A DNA stretch of 64,000 nt from Agrostemma githago (lineage: Eukaryota > Streptophyta > Magnoliopsida > Caryophyllales > Caryophyllaceae). A program made the translations under genes and the position numbers. The stretch covers positions 67,512,062 to 67,576,061 of the forward strand of contig OY288242.1 of the NCBI GenBank assembly GCA_958450325.1, given 5' to 3'. Of the stretch, positions 21,059-32,523 are shown piece after piece (within the stretch, counting starts at the first letter, position 1; the number at the start of each line of letters is the position of its first letter). Below the pieces are notes generated by a model that saw nothing but the letters and a program-made list of their open reading frames with translations, was not told the origin of the DNA and did no database searches.

Positions 21059-22643
21059 TTGATTGTAACACCCGCAAATTTTCTAGCTCTGCTATTTGTT
21101 CCGTTACGATTATATCGTAACTATGTAATATTATTTTTCCCATTTCGAGGTCTCTTTCATTATCGAGTCTAAAATTATTTATTTTTATAAAAGGATTTTA
21201 ATTATTCTATTTTTATTCGAAAATCCATTTAATTCTTTTCATTGCAATTGTGTTTAATTATTTTTGAGAAATCATAGTATTTTTTATGAACAATAGTTTT
21301 AAAATCGAGTTTGAACTATTTATTTTTCTAAAAATGTTCGATTATATTTATAATGGTTTCTAGCTCAAAAATATTTTATTTTCGAAAAATGGTTGTTTAA
21401 TTATTTTACTACGCGATTTCATAAATAATTATTTTCTAAAGCGTTTTAATCTGATTTCTTCGTAAACACTTATATTATTTTATGAACCTTCTTTTATCGA
21501 CTTGAGAAATATTTTCGGACACCTTTTATCAACACTACATATTATTTTTATTCTATCTATTTTAAATCTTATCCTCGTGTTTATTTTAATTGAAAACTTA
21601 TCATATCGATTTGTTGCTGGTTCTTTCCATCTCAACCATCTCGTCTCCTCGTTGAGTTAAGAGTCCTTGTAACTCGATTATTCCTATCTTTTAGCTTCCT
21701 AATTTCTCTTTATATTCTCTTTCATTCTAGTCTATTTTATTTACAACACAAGTTTTTTTTCTCTTTCACGTTAAACTTCCTCCTTTTTGTTCATCAATCC
21801 GATCCTAATTCGTCTCTAATTCTTTCCGATCTCGAGGGTAATTTAATTACTCTTATTTGTTATTCATCTCGTTTTCTCCTTTCTATTCATTTATAATGTG
21901 GTTTTAATACCATATGTTTAATTATTTCGTAGGTTATCGTGCTAGATCCGACGAAGATGATTATTCAATTGATTCGGGTCTCAGTTAAGGTAACATTGAC
22001 ACGTTACTCGGTATTATGTGATATTATTGTTGTAGTTGCATTTATAGAAAATAGATTTTTGTTAGACAATATACGTATGTCTCGTTTGTATTTAATAACA
22101 AAAACTATAAAATCATACATTTTCACATGTTTCGTTATTTTAAATCGTTCTTTTAATTATTAAAAAGTATTAAAAGGGGGAGACTAAAACATACAAATAA
22201 TAATTTATTTATTAAGTTTCATGATTTTTGATATGGATTTGTCAAATTGAAAGTTTTATTGTTTTTAATAAAGTTACAGCATGTTTCAAAATCTGTTAGT
22301 GTTTTTGTGCGAATTAATATTCTATTTTAAAGACTTTATTTCCGAAAACTTTGAAAAGAGACTACTATTTATTTTAAGTCTAATTTATTCCTATTTAATT
22401 TCGTAAAAATAATTCCAAGTGGTTGGTCAGAATAAATTGTTTATGAACAGGTGTCAAATTAATCCGCAATTCTGTCAGTTGTGATAAGATCTAAATTGAA
22501 ACATATGTTAAACTTTTTATTTAATCTTGTAAATTTACGTACATAAACTATGAAGAGTCTAGATAATGTTTCCAATTGGATTTTATTTAAAATCAATTTT
22601 TAAACGTGTTTTATTAAAGAAATACGATCAGGTGTCAAGTTCA

Positions 22644-24771
22644 TGTAAGAATATTTTATGCTATAATAATATTACGAGATATGCAATATATCTTCCTTAT
22701 TATTATGTTAATATTTTTTCCCCATAATTGTGGTCTTATTGGAAATCGGGATCTTAAGAGATATGTTATTACAATAATATCGGACTAAATAAAGAGACTT
22801 TCCATTTTTACTCAACCTTGATGGAAGGTCGAGATTACCGTAATCTAAAACCCTAATAGGAACCGGTCCTCTCTCTGCCTATATAATGAAGTCTTCCCCA
22901 TCAGAAACTCCATGATGAATGAAAACGTAATGCATGAATGCGTGAATAATGAATAAGAGAACAACACACTTATTACATTATGGGACAAGAGGGAGAAACC
23001 ATGCCTATTAATTATGAAACTGTATGTACCTATTATTATTATTATTATTTGAAGATCATATGAAGACGTATTATTATTATCCGAGGTCGTCTTATTATTT
23101 ATGAAGTCGTCTTATAGAGATCTAATATCGTTCGTATTAGATTCCGACTTATTCCGTAATGAGGTATGTCTTAATCTCGTCTTAATTAATCTTTTGTGAC
23201 CTTCATGTTGTTCAAAGATTTATGGAAATTATGTTTTATTTATGTCATGTTAATAATAATCTAACATGTGGTATCAGAGCATAGGTTATTCAACTCATGA
23301 TTGTCCATTAATTAAGATTATTATTATTATACGTCATATTATTTGTCCGTATTATAAACAGATTAGTCCATTAATTATGCTACTCTATATTATGTTGCTA
23401 TATTGGGTTGCAATTAGTCACGTATCATGCAGGAAGATGATGGGTGTATTAACAAGCATAGTATTTATTTTCCCTTATACATATAGTAACTCATATCATG
23501 CAATTAATTTGTATCTGTATATTATAATTAATCAACTATATAATGTTATATACCTCTCCATTACGCACTTGGAGTTCTTAATTATTATCTTATGATTGGT
23601 TGATTTATTTTTCATGTTACTTGCTTGATTTTACGTAGAATATGATGTAGTATTATATATTTTGTCACATCGTCTCTATGTTACTTCGTACGAGTTTTTG
23701 TCTGTGTATATTAAATAATATTAATGCACCTTATCATTATGTTGATGTATGAAGTAATTCATTAATTTGGCAAACAAGTATATACTTTATTATATAGTTT
23801 GACTTTTCCGTTAAACTGATTTTCTTACGGTTATATGAAATTACGGGGTCAAAACACATGAACTTTAAATATCTTTTACCGAAGGGAGATGTTAGATTAC
23901 GAATTAATGAGATATCGTTAACAATTCTACACTTGGTAAATAATATTATTTCTGTTTTCCAATGTGTATACATTTATTATTGGATGAATGATAACGGAAA
24001 TATAAACTTTTTAAGACATTGACATTATATATGTGGACCATTACGTTAAACTCCACTTATGGCCTAACTGTTCAATTCGTTGATGTAGTGGTACATGGAA
24101 GTAATCATGTTGCAGATTGACATGTGCACGCCATGACTCTCTTTAATGATTGAATTAGTCAAGGCACTTATGATCACCGATTTAAGACATTATGTGTTTT
24201 AGCACTTATGCGCAACTTATATATTCTCTAACGAACATTACAGATGTTCCAATCGACTAAGTGGGAGACTGTAAGAATATTTTATGCTATAATAATATTA
24301 CGGAATATGCAATATATCTTCCTTATTATGATGTTAATATTTCTTCCCCATAATTGTGGTCTTATTGGAAATCGGGATCTTAAGAGATATGTTATTACAA
24401 TAATATTGGACTAAATAAGGAGTCTTTCCATTTTTACTCATCCTTGATGGAAGGTCGAGATTACCGTAATCTAAAACCCTAATAGGAGTCGGTCCTCTCT
24501 CTGCCTATATAAGGGAGTCTTTCCCATCAGAAACTCCATGATGAATGAAAACGTAATGCATGAATGCGTGAATAATGAATAAGAGATCAACACACTTATT
24601 ACATTATAGGACAAGAGGGAGAAACCATGCCTATTAATTATGAAACCGTATGTACCTATTATTATTTTATTATTTTATTTTTTTTATTATAAGAAGAATT
24701 TTATTGATGAATCAAAACGCAGTTTACAAAAAATTGGTGGGCAGCCGAGATATAATCTGGCAATCTGAAAC

Positions 24772-24870
<99 letters not shown>

Positions 24871-25090
24871 TGAAGATCATATGAAGACGTATTATTATTA
24901 TTATCCGAGGTCGTCTTATTCTTTATGAAGTCGTTTTATAGAGATCTAATGTCGTTCGTATTAGATTTTGACTTATTCCATAATGAGGTATGTCTTAATC
25001 TCGTCTTAATTAATCTTTTGTCACCTTCATGTTATTCAAAGATTTATGAGAATTATGTTTTATTTATGTCATGTTAATAATAATCTAACA
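22644..25090 (+). mobile_element. Small non-coding copia-type element (LARD/TRIM-like)
   Basis: LTR1 22644-23266 and LTR2 24270-25090 are near-identical apart from added sequence in LTR2. Both start TGTAAGAATA and end CTAACA. The iMet-type primer-binding site TGGTATCAGAGC is at 23269-23280 and the polypurine tract AAGTGGGAGAC at 24259-24269. The 1-kb interior has no gag or pol. Flanking bases GTTCA and GTTCT differ in one position of a 5-bp duplication. It depends on another element's enzymes. Confidence 0.85.
24665..24870. repeat. Insertion and microsatellite expansion in LTR2
   Basis: LTR1 has a short (ATT)n at this point. LTR2 carries about 100 extra bases of unrelated sequence (including AAACGCAGTTTACAAAAAAT) followed by (TAA)n at 24772-24826 and (TTA)n at 24827-24870. 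These two tracts are reverse complements and form an extended palindrome. Confidence 0.8.
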
Positions 25091-26395
25091 GTTCTGACAG
25101 TTTGTAAACATACGAATAAATACCCATGTTTAATTTAGAATTTGGATTTTCTCCAAAAATAAAAGTTGTAACTAAGTTTCTAAAGTTTTCAACCCCACTA
25201 GTCTTACGTTATTTGATTTTTAATGATTTAATTACGAATTTTATAGTAAGACAGTGCAATTCTGAAAAATTTGTCAATTTGTTATTTGAATACTTTTAAT
25301 TACTTAAACTTCAATCTTTTTATAAATAATTATGATTTTGACTTTGGTTGATCTTTTTATACATATATAATAAATATAATGTTTACGTCTCGAGGCCTAA
25401 TATTAACTATTTCGTATAACTCCTATTTTAATCAATTCTATTTATAATAGTACCTACTTTTGGAAAGTAATTATTTTAAGAAAGTTTCTATTTTTATAAA
25501 GTTTTCTCTTTGAAGAACAAATTATATTTCTATTAAATTTCGATAATGGCTCTGTTTTGGAGTTATGGATTAAGAGAAGTGTACGGGTAGAGTAATACAG
25601 TCTAGAGTATACGTTTTGCCATCAGCTATAAGGCTAGTGTATCTGAGCGGGATGCATTGGTTGTTGAGCTGGGCATGTTCTTGTCCAGGAGTGTGTGTTC
25701 ATTTTGACCTTAAGCTCGTACCTCGCATGTAAGACGCCGTCAGGTTGAACTGGGCACATTTGGTGTTCCAGGAGGGGTGTGCATATTTACTTAAGCTAGG
25801 ACCTCGCATTGATAAGTCGTCGTCCTATTATAGTTGAGTAGCCTAGTTAGAGATCGAGGTTTGATTTGTTTGAACTAAGTTCTCGAAGCTAGTTTTTAAT
25901 ATTCTCCTAGTGAAAGTCTATTCTGTTGTACTGATTCATATCCATAACGCCATTATTATTATCGATTGATATTGACTTGCAGGTTGACAATCATTTTGAA
26001 TTATTTTACTATATCGTTTTAAATGTTTTTCATTTTGAACTATTTTGATATAATAGTAATTATGCTTTAATGTCATGTAATATGGCTGGGAGAACGTCGT
26101 CGTTACTCCCCACTGAATTGTGGTTGTTATGTTTATAACATGACAGGTATTTTGCTGCCAGGTTTTGGGTGTGAGTTAGCGAGTAGCATGGATCCTACTC
26201 TACTTCATTTATATTAATTTTTGGATTGTTAAAACCAATTTGGAGAATTTTTATTTTAGCCCTTTTGTGAAAAGTGACATTTGTATTAACTGACCGTTCT
26301 TTTTGTAAAATTTATAACATCAGTGTGTTTTAATCCCAAATTTACAGTGTTTCCGCCACTGTATTGCGTTAGAATTTATAGGGGATTACATTGAT

Positions 26396-26819
26396 TTTTC
26401 ACATTCGATGTGTCTCTAATCTTGCTTTAACTTGTACCTATTGTTTTCACAAATGTGTACATTATCTGTTAGGTAAATAGATAAAAAAAAAATCACGATA
26501 ACTAAATAAAATACAAATACTTTCAATTAGAAAAGAAATAACATACCGTATATATTAATCTATACTTTATTACCAATGAAAATAAACCTAAATTAATGTT
26601 CATTTTTATGTTTATGTAGCCTCTATACATACATGAGTATTTTTCTAAGCTACTTGTTATTACAGAAAGAAAATTTGGACACTCCCTGTATGATGTAAAA
26701 TTGACGTGATAACGCGTATTCATTACAATAGCAACAAAGAAATAATTTGAACAGGAAAATATCATATTGAATATATTATAACGACTTGCATATATGAATG
26801 GAAAGTTCAACTAGTACCT
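26396..26819. other. Unassigned AT-rich spacer
   Basis: About 420 bases with no gene, repeat or TE end recognised. The small minus-strand ORF here looks like chance. Confidence 0.4.
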
Positions 26820-27388
26820 TGTTGGAATTATGCATCAAAAGAAGCTAATATTTGTCTAATATGTGTGATGAAATACACCATATGTAATGGTGATGTATGT
26901 TGCTTGGATACTTGGAGGCCAAATGCCAGCATCATTTCCATGACATCCGTTTCATATGTCACACCATGACATCCATGGTGATGTCTTATATATCCTTGAT
27001 GGCCAAGGTGAAGTGCTTGAAGGCCAAATACTTTAGTCTATAAATAGACATCAAATTCCATCATTTTCAATCATCCAAAATCATCATTCTTCTTCTCTCT
27101 ACAAACATCTTCTTACAAAGAAAATATTAATTAATATTTCGGAAATAATAATTTATAGTTTGAGTGGAATTTTGGCAACGATTTTGGTAGTAACTCATCT
27201 ACGGTCTTGCCTACAGAAAGATCGTAGCGGTTGTGCAATCCTGGGGGTCGAATGTCAAGAAGTCCATGTGTAGTAGATGGGACATAATCGACTTTAGGAC
27301 AGTGATCTCAAGTAACATAACAACCTTTCCTCTCAGATAAGACTATTCCTCTTTCCCTCTTATTTATTTATTCACTACTCGCCTAACA
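26820..27388 (+). mobile_element. Candidate LTR of an outer retrotransposon
   Basis: Starts TGTTGGAATTATG and ends GCCTAACA, so the ends are inverted (TGTT/AACA). A TATA box CTATAAATAG is at 27038-27047. It is followed within 50-190 bases of outer sequence by a gag-like start, interrupted by the 14-kb copia insertion. No TSD or partner LTR is available, so the call rests on termini, promoter and the gag context. Confidence 0.45.
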
Positions 27389-27424
27389 ATCTAAAGTCGA
27401 TTATTGGTCTTTTACTTTTATTAT

Positions 27425-27451
27425 AGCTAGTAATGAAGCGTATGATGCTAC
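27425..27451 (+). pseudogene. First codons of an outer-element gag, before the insertion
   Basis: In frame with 41449-41508, this encodes ASNEAYDA, so the copia insertion falls within the eighth or ninth codon of the readable stretch. Most of the gene lies on the other side of the insertion. Confidence 0.4.
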
Positions 27452-28154
27452 TGAAGGATTACAACCCTTAAACCCAAGGACCTGTTACGAGTATTAATCG
27501 AAAAGACAAAAGTAGAGGGACAACAATTATACCTTATTTGCAGCGGAACAACATATTAATAAGAAGTATAATAAACCCATAAATATATATATATATAAAA
27601 TCTCCACGGACGGAATAAATCATCTTCACGGACAGAATAAAGCACCCCAAACGTGATGCCTCCTCTGGTATCCACACGGGTACGGAACTGCGACGTATAT
27701 ACTAGTATAAAGGTACGTGAGACCGTCTCACAACTTCTCTCTATATCTCCCTTATAACTCTTTATAAGAAGAATACTCCGTATATATATTATGAGTCAAT
27801 ACTCTTAATTTCATATCTTGGTTCATCATATGAACCTCCTTATATAGGAGATGAGAAGGTAGAATTAGGTTATTTCCATAACTCTAATTACCATAATTAA
27901 ATTATTAGTATAACTCTAATTACCATAACCTGACAACGCAGCTAGGTCCGTATTACTACTGACCCGATATATTTAATATATCTATATATATTAATAATAT
28001 CCCGTACACATTGTGTGTGACCCAATGGGCCCACTTAAGACTACCAGACACGTAATTCATTTACATGTCAGCCTGACATCGACCTCTAGCAAGGCATATC
28101 GGATACATAGACTTAAGCGGGTTAATCCGTAGGACAGTGGACATAACTTCTTCA
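27452..28154 (-). mobile_element. 3' LTR of the 14-kb copia-type element
   Basis: 703 bp. The minus-strand TATA box CTATATAAGG lies near 27838-27847. A GTGAGACCGTCTCAC palindrome sits near 27718. The polypurine tract follows at 28155-28166 (minus strand AGTGGGAGAC). Confidence 0.85.
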
Positions 28155-28167
28155 GTCTCCCACTTGT

Positions 28168-31100
28168 ACATGTCCTCTCAAGAACGACGTTAAGTCTCTT
28201 TGCTACTATTGTCTCCAATTGAGAATGAGGTAAGAAGAAGTGTCATCCTCGCATGTCTCAATCTTTTACTCGAATCTCTGAGTTGACTTGTTAAAAGAGC
28301 AGATAGATGACAATCATCCTATCTAAGCGCGGCCACGCATTTGCACAAGTCACACTCTTCGAGTGACCAAGAAACAATAAATTCCCTTCAATAAAGGAAG
28401 AGCAAATCCCCTCTTGTCTAACCACATCCTATCACATGATCCATGCATGCCCAATAACCATCCATAGCCCCTTTCACAGCTGACGAGGAATAGTATCAAA
28501 GCATACAAATCACATGTACAGAGTAGTCAAAGACTCAGGTCTAAAGACCGTACAAGTTCATAACTTGCAAAGAACTTTACTGACACTAAGCGAAATCTTA
28601 GTAAAATCCTTTTCGGCGGGTCTGTCTGATGCATGTTCCCAACATACACCCGTGTGCCTGGTTTAGTATCTCAATACCTATGACTCAAGGAACTTAGTCA
28701 TCAACCAACTCACACACTAGTCATTTAAAGGTATTTAAATGTCCCAACACAATACCTTGACTAGAGACAAAATAATTACATCATCCAAATAGAGTTCCAA
28801 GACTAAGTCACGTACTTAGTGATCTATTTCATCAATGTAAATTATTTAGGGACAAAACTCGGTTACATTAACCAAATGACAATATGTCATACATATATCA
28901 ATTATTGAAATAACTCCCACTAAACCAAACACCTCCAAAAGTACTAAGACCACTCGCCCATGCGTCTTATACCGATCATAATCAATATGATCTTTATGTA
29001 GAGTAGGTTTCGGGACATACAACATTTGTATCGGTTATTTACAAGCCTATGATCAATCTACCTTCACTCAATTAAGGTAAACTGATAGTTTCAAAAATTG
29101 CTTCATAAACTTTAAAGTTGAGTGTGTGCTTGATTCGTAATCAAATGTCTATTTGCTTCAAAAGTAATAGAACACTAACTTTAGTTATAATACTAGTTAC
29201 AAAGTTGTCCTTTGGAACCGTTCCAACACACAACTTTCATCCAAAACAAAATATACTGAGAGTACAATCTCATGTCATCTTTGTCCATTTGGAAATATGA
29301 GTCGTTGTAACTTGTTTACAATAATTCGCTTATCACATCATGCGCATCTCTTAAATAATTCACTTTTTGCTTCTTAAGTGCAATGGAACAATTCTTAGAT
29401 AGCATTCTAGTGACACTCACTAGATTAGTATCTACTCCTCACACGAGCACACAATAAACAACTTTAATTTCTTGCCAAGTCTCGGGACTAAAGCAACCAA
29501 ATGTCATTTAGTTAGAGAAGTATGGTACTTACATACCAAATCATAACGATAAATGCACTCCCACTAGCCTCTTGTACACACTCTGTCTCGCTTCGTCTCA
29601 AAGGAAAACAAACATCTTTGAATTACCACATTAAGAACGAAGATACTACTCCATAATACTTGCTCCAATCAAATTGGATCATTCACATTTGTCTAGCAAT
29701 ATTGATAATATGAATTTCATACGATATGTCGCACACACATCATATTGCATCTCTTTCAAGAAATGTATTTTACACATATATGTCCAAAACTCATCAAATG
29801 AGTGATGACAATCAAAATGCTAAATCAATCTTAATAGACTTAAGCATAATGTTGTAAATTTTTTTTTCCATAGTCATTACTATGAGATCAATCCTTAACT
29901 ACCAATTATGCTCCATAGATACTCTTATATCAATCCAAATCATCTTTATATTGAAGATTATTCTTCACTATGAAACCCATTTAACCAAAGTCTATACTTG
30001 GTAATTATGGTATATGAAATCTATTAGATTTTATGTGACTTTTGGAGTCTTTGCCCATTATTGTTTCATCATAGGTCAAACCTATGTAGGGTAATATTTT
30101 GCAGGTAAGATGATCATAACTTTTCATGGATGCATTAATATCCTCTTCAACAGTTGTAGAGAATTCCTGTTAATCTTGAACAATTCAAGGTCGATTCTAC
30201 TCCCACTGTTTCTATTAGAAATCACGTATTTTTAAAAGTAACATATCACTCCATGCAACAAAACAATTTTGTTCTTTGGATGATTTGTAGAATTAACATA
30301 ATATCCCTAATAAAACAAATGTCTTAATTGAGTCTAAGTTCTAGAAAACGATTTTCTCTAAACTTTAAGACTTGATAATTAAGAAAAGACTATTTTAGAA
30401 CATTTTCAATCTATATCTCATATGGTGTCTATTCTTTGACTTTCATGGACAATCTCATCAACATTGTACAAAGACTTTTATAGTGCATAACTTTCTAAAG
30501 CGTCAGTAAAATCTGCATGACTCATCATAGACCAAATCATTTCAAATATGGTTCGATGTAGTTTGAAACACTTTTCACTACTTCTAAGATGATCGCAATC
30601 TTTTAGTTCAATTCCTCCCTGTTTCAATCATATCGAACGACTCGTATCAACTTATCAAGTTGATCTTGTACTTTCATCTGAATTTCCTTGAACAATTCAA
30701 AGCATTCAGTTTCAAATTTCATTAAATGAACAAAACAATACGTGTTACCCATTTTTGCAACATCACTAGTTAAACCCACATGTATCTGTATATGTGTGAT
30801 TTAACAAGTCTAAGTATTCTCCCACTATAATTAGTAGAAGTCAGTTGTAATGTCATTTATCCATCTAAACAAGATCCATTTACCTCAGTTGATCCTTATC
30901 AATAAGGTTTTTAATTTCATCATTATGAAACTTATTCTTATGTTTCTTGTCTCATGGATTAAGGACAATGCCATAATAGGTAAAACTCGTGTCGAGGGAC
31001 GAAACCTTTTGATTGTTATGCTACAAATAAAAGCATTCACTACTAAGAATGTAGGGCTCAAAATTCATGTTAGCCTTACTGTACCTCATATTCTTGCAAA

Positions 31101-32342
31101 GTATAGAGCAACAATTGTTCTACTTTTATCAAAAATTTTCATGCCCATACATGAAACAGAATCAATATTCTTGCTTATGACTAGTACAAGAATAACAATT
31201 ATTCAATTCCAGTATTCAACTTTATGGTAAAATTAAGTGATTTTCCTTTTGTATATGAAACAACAACGTTTGTCCATTTCAATCACAAAACACTTCATTT
31301 ATATACCATTATTCTACCCTCTTTGAGCCATCACATCCACAATGTAATAGTTGCATTTGGTATCTTATACCAAAACAGTAGAATGAAAGTAACAATTACT
31401 CTAGTAACATACACACCATAAGTCATACTTCAATTGATTTGCAGATTTTCTAGACATTTCTAGAAACTATCTACCAATGTCTTATATTTGTCATTACATT
31501 AATGACTAATAAAATCGTACCTAATCTAAATTTGGCAACAAGTTTGGGTATGACAACGATTGTCCTTCTCTTACTTTAACCAACGTCTTAGATTCATTAA
31601 TCATTATCTCAAGCAATTTTCTTAATGAACTCATAGAACATTAGTATTATTTGTCTTCTTGATACAATGTTCAATCGTCTTTTAACATCTCATGCTAAAA
31701 GGTGAGAAACTTTATTAAGTCACATGTTTATTCATAATAAAGTGACCTAAACTTAGGACTAATTGAAACGATTTCAGTTCCTAATTCTTTAGAAAGAAGC
31801 ATCCAAAATTTCCTGATTATCAATATAATCACGTCATCGTATGACATATGGATTAATTAGATCATTTTCAATGTTTTCTCACTTAATGGGAACTGTTCCC
31901 TTTTATTGAAACAATTGATTTTAGTACTTATAGTCATCGTCATGACTCTAATACAGTTCATACTGTACATTAGCATTGGTAATAATCTATCGGAATTATC
32001 CTTCACAAGGACAAAATCCGTATCTCTAATTTTGAGAACAATTCTCAAGATACCAATCGACGAGGTTGAACAATTCAAACTCATCTTTAATAAATGTGAT
32101 AATGGTAACTAAATTACAACTACATGTATATGCAAAGTAAAACGATAATTAATATTAATAATCATAAACAATTTTAAGAAAAAATCATGCAAACTACCCT
32201 CAAGTTCGCATAATATTCCAAGATCCTAAACCTTTTGTCGCTCAAGTGAACTTGGACTCACTGCTCAAGCTCCAAAAGTAAAGGTAGACAACAACATTGT
32301 CAATTACATCAATATGTAATTCTTGGTTTGTCGGAATTAGTC
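28168..32342 (-). mobile_element. Non-coding interior (3' part) of the copia-type element
   Basis: Four kilobases of AT-rich sequence. ORFs on either strand are short (at most 126 codons, 30850-31230) and carry no retroviral-type motif. It has kept polypurine tract and LTR contiguity, as expected of a LARD interior. Confidence 0.6.
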
Positions 32343-32523
32343 ATCATATGCAGGGCCGGTCCTGAACTTTAGGAGGCCCTTGGCAAAATTATAAAAATGG
32401 GCCCTTTAAAAGTTTTGTTAGAATAATTTACATGTCATTTTCTAATATATGATGTCGAGAAAAGAAGAAATCATAATAAGATTTTAAAAAAAGGAAAATA
32501 TAAAATAAAGAAAGATCATTACT

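Larger units (their letters stand above)
21064..26390 (+). mobile_element. 2.9-kb solo LTR (chromovirus/Tekay-like), split by a small copia element
   Basis: Begins TGTAACACCCGC and ends GGGGATTACA, with a perfect TSD TTGAT at 21059-21063 and 26391-26395. Removing the insertion at 22644-25090 leaves about 2.88 kb, matching a second copy in opposite orientation at 55442-58369 (2.93 kb). There is no internal coding region, so both are solo LTRs. TGTAACACCC starts are common in plant chromovirus LTRs, but the lineage is not proven. Confidence 0.75.

Noticed and set aside
30850..31230. 126-codon ORF in the copia-type interior
   Set aside because: It lies on the strand opposite to the element, is rich in I/L/N/T from AT bias, and has no retroviral-type motif.
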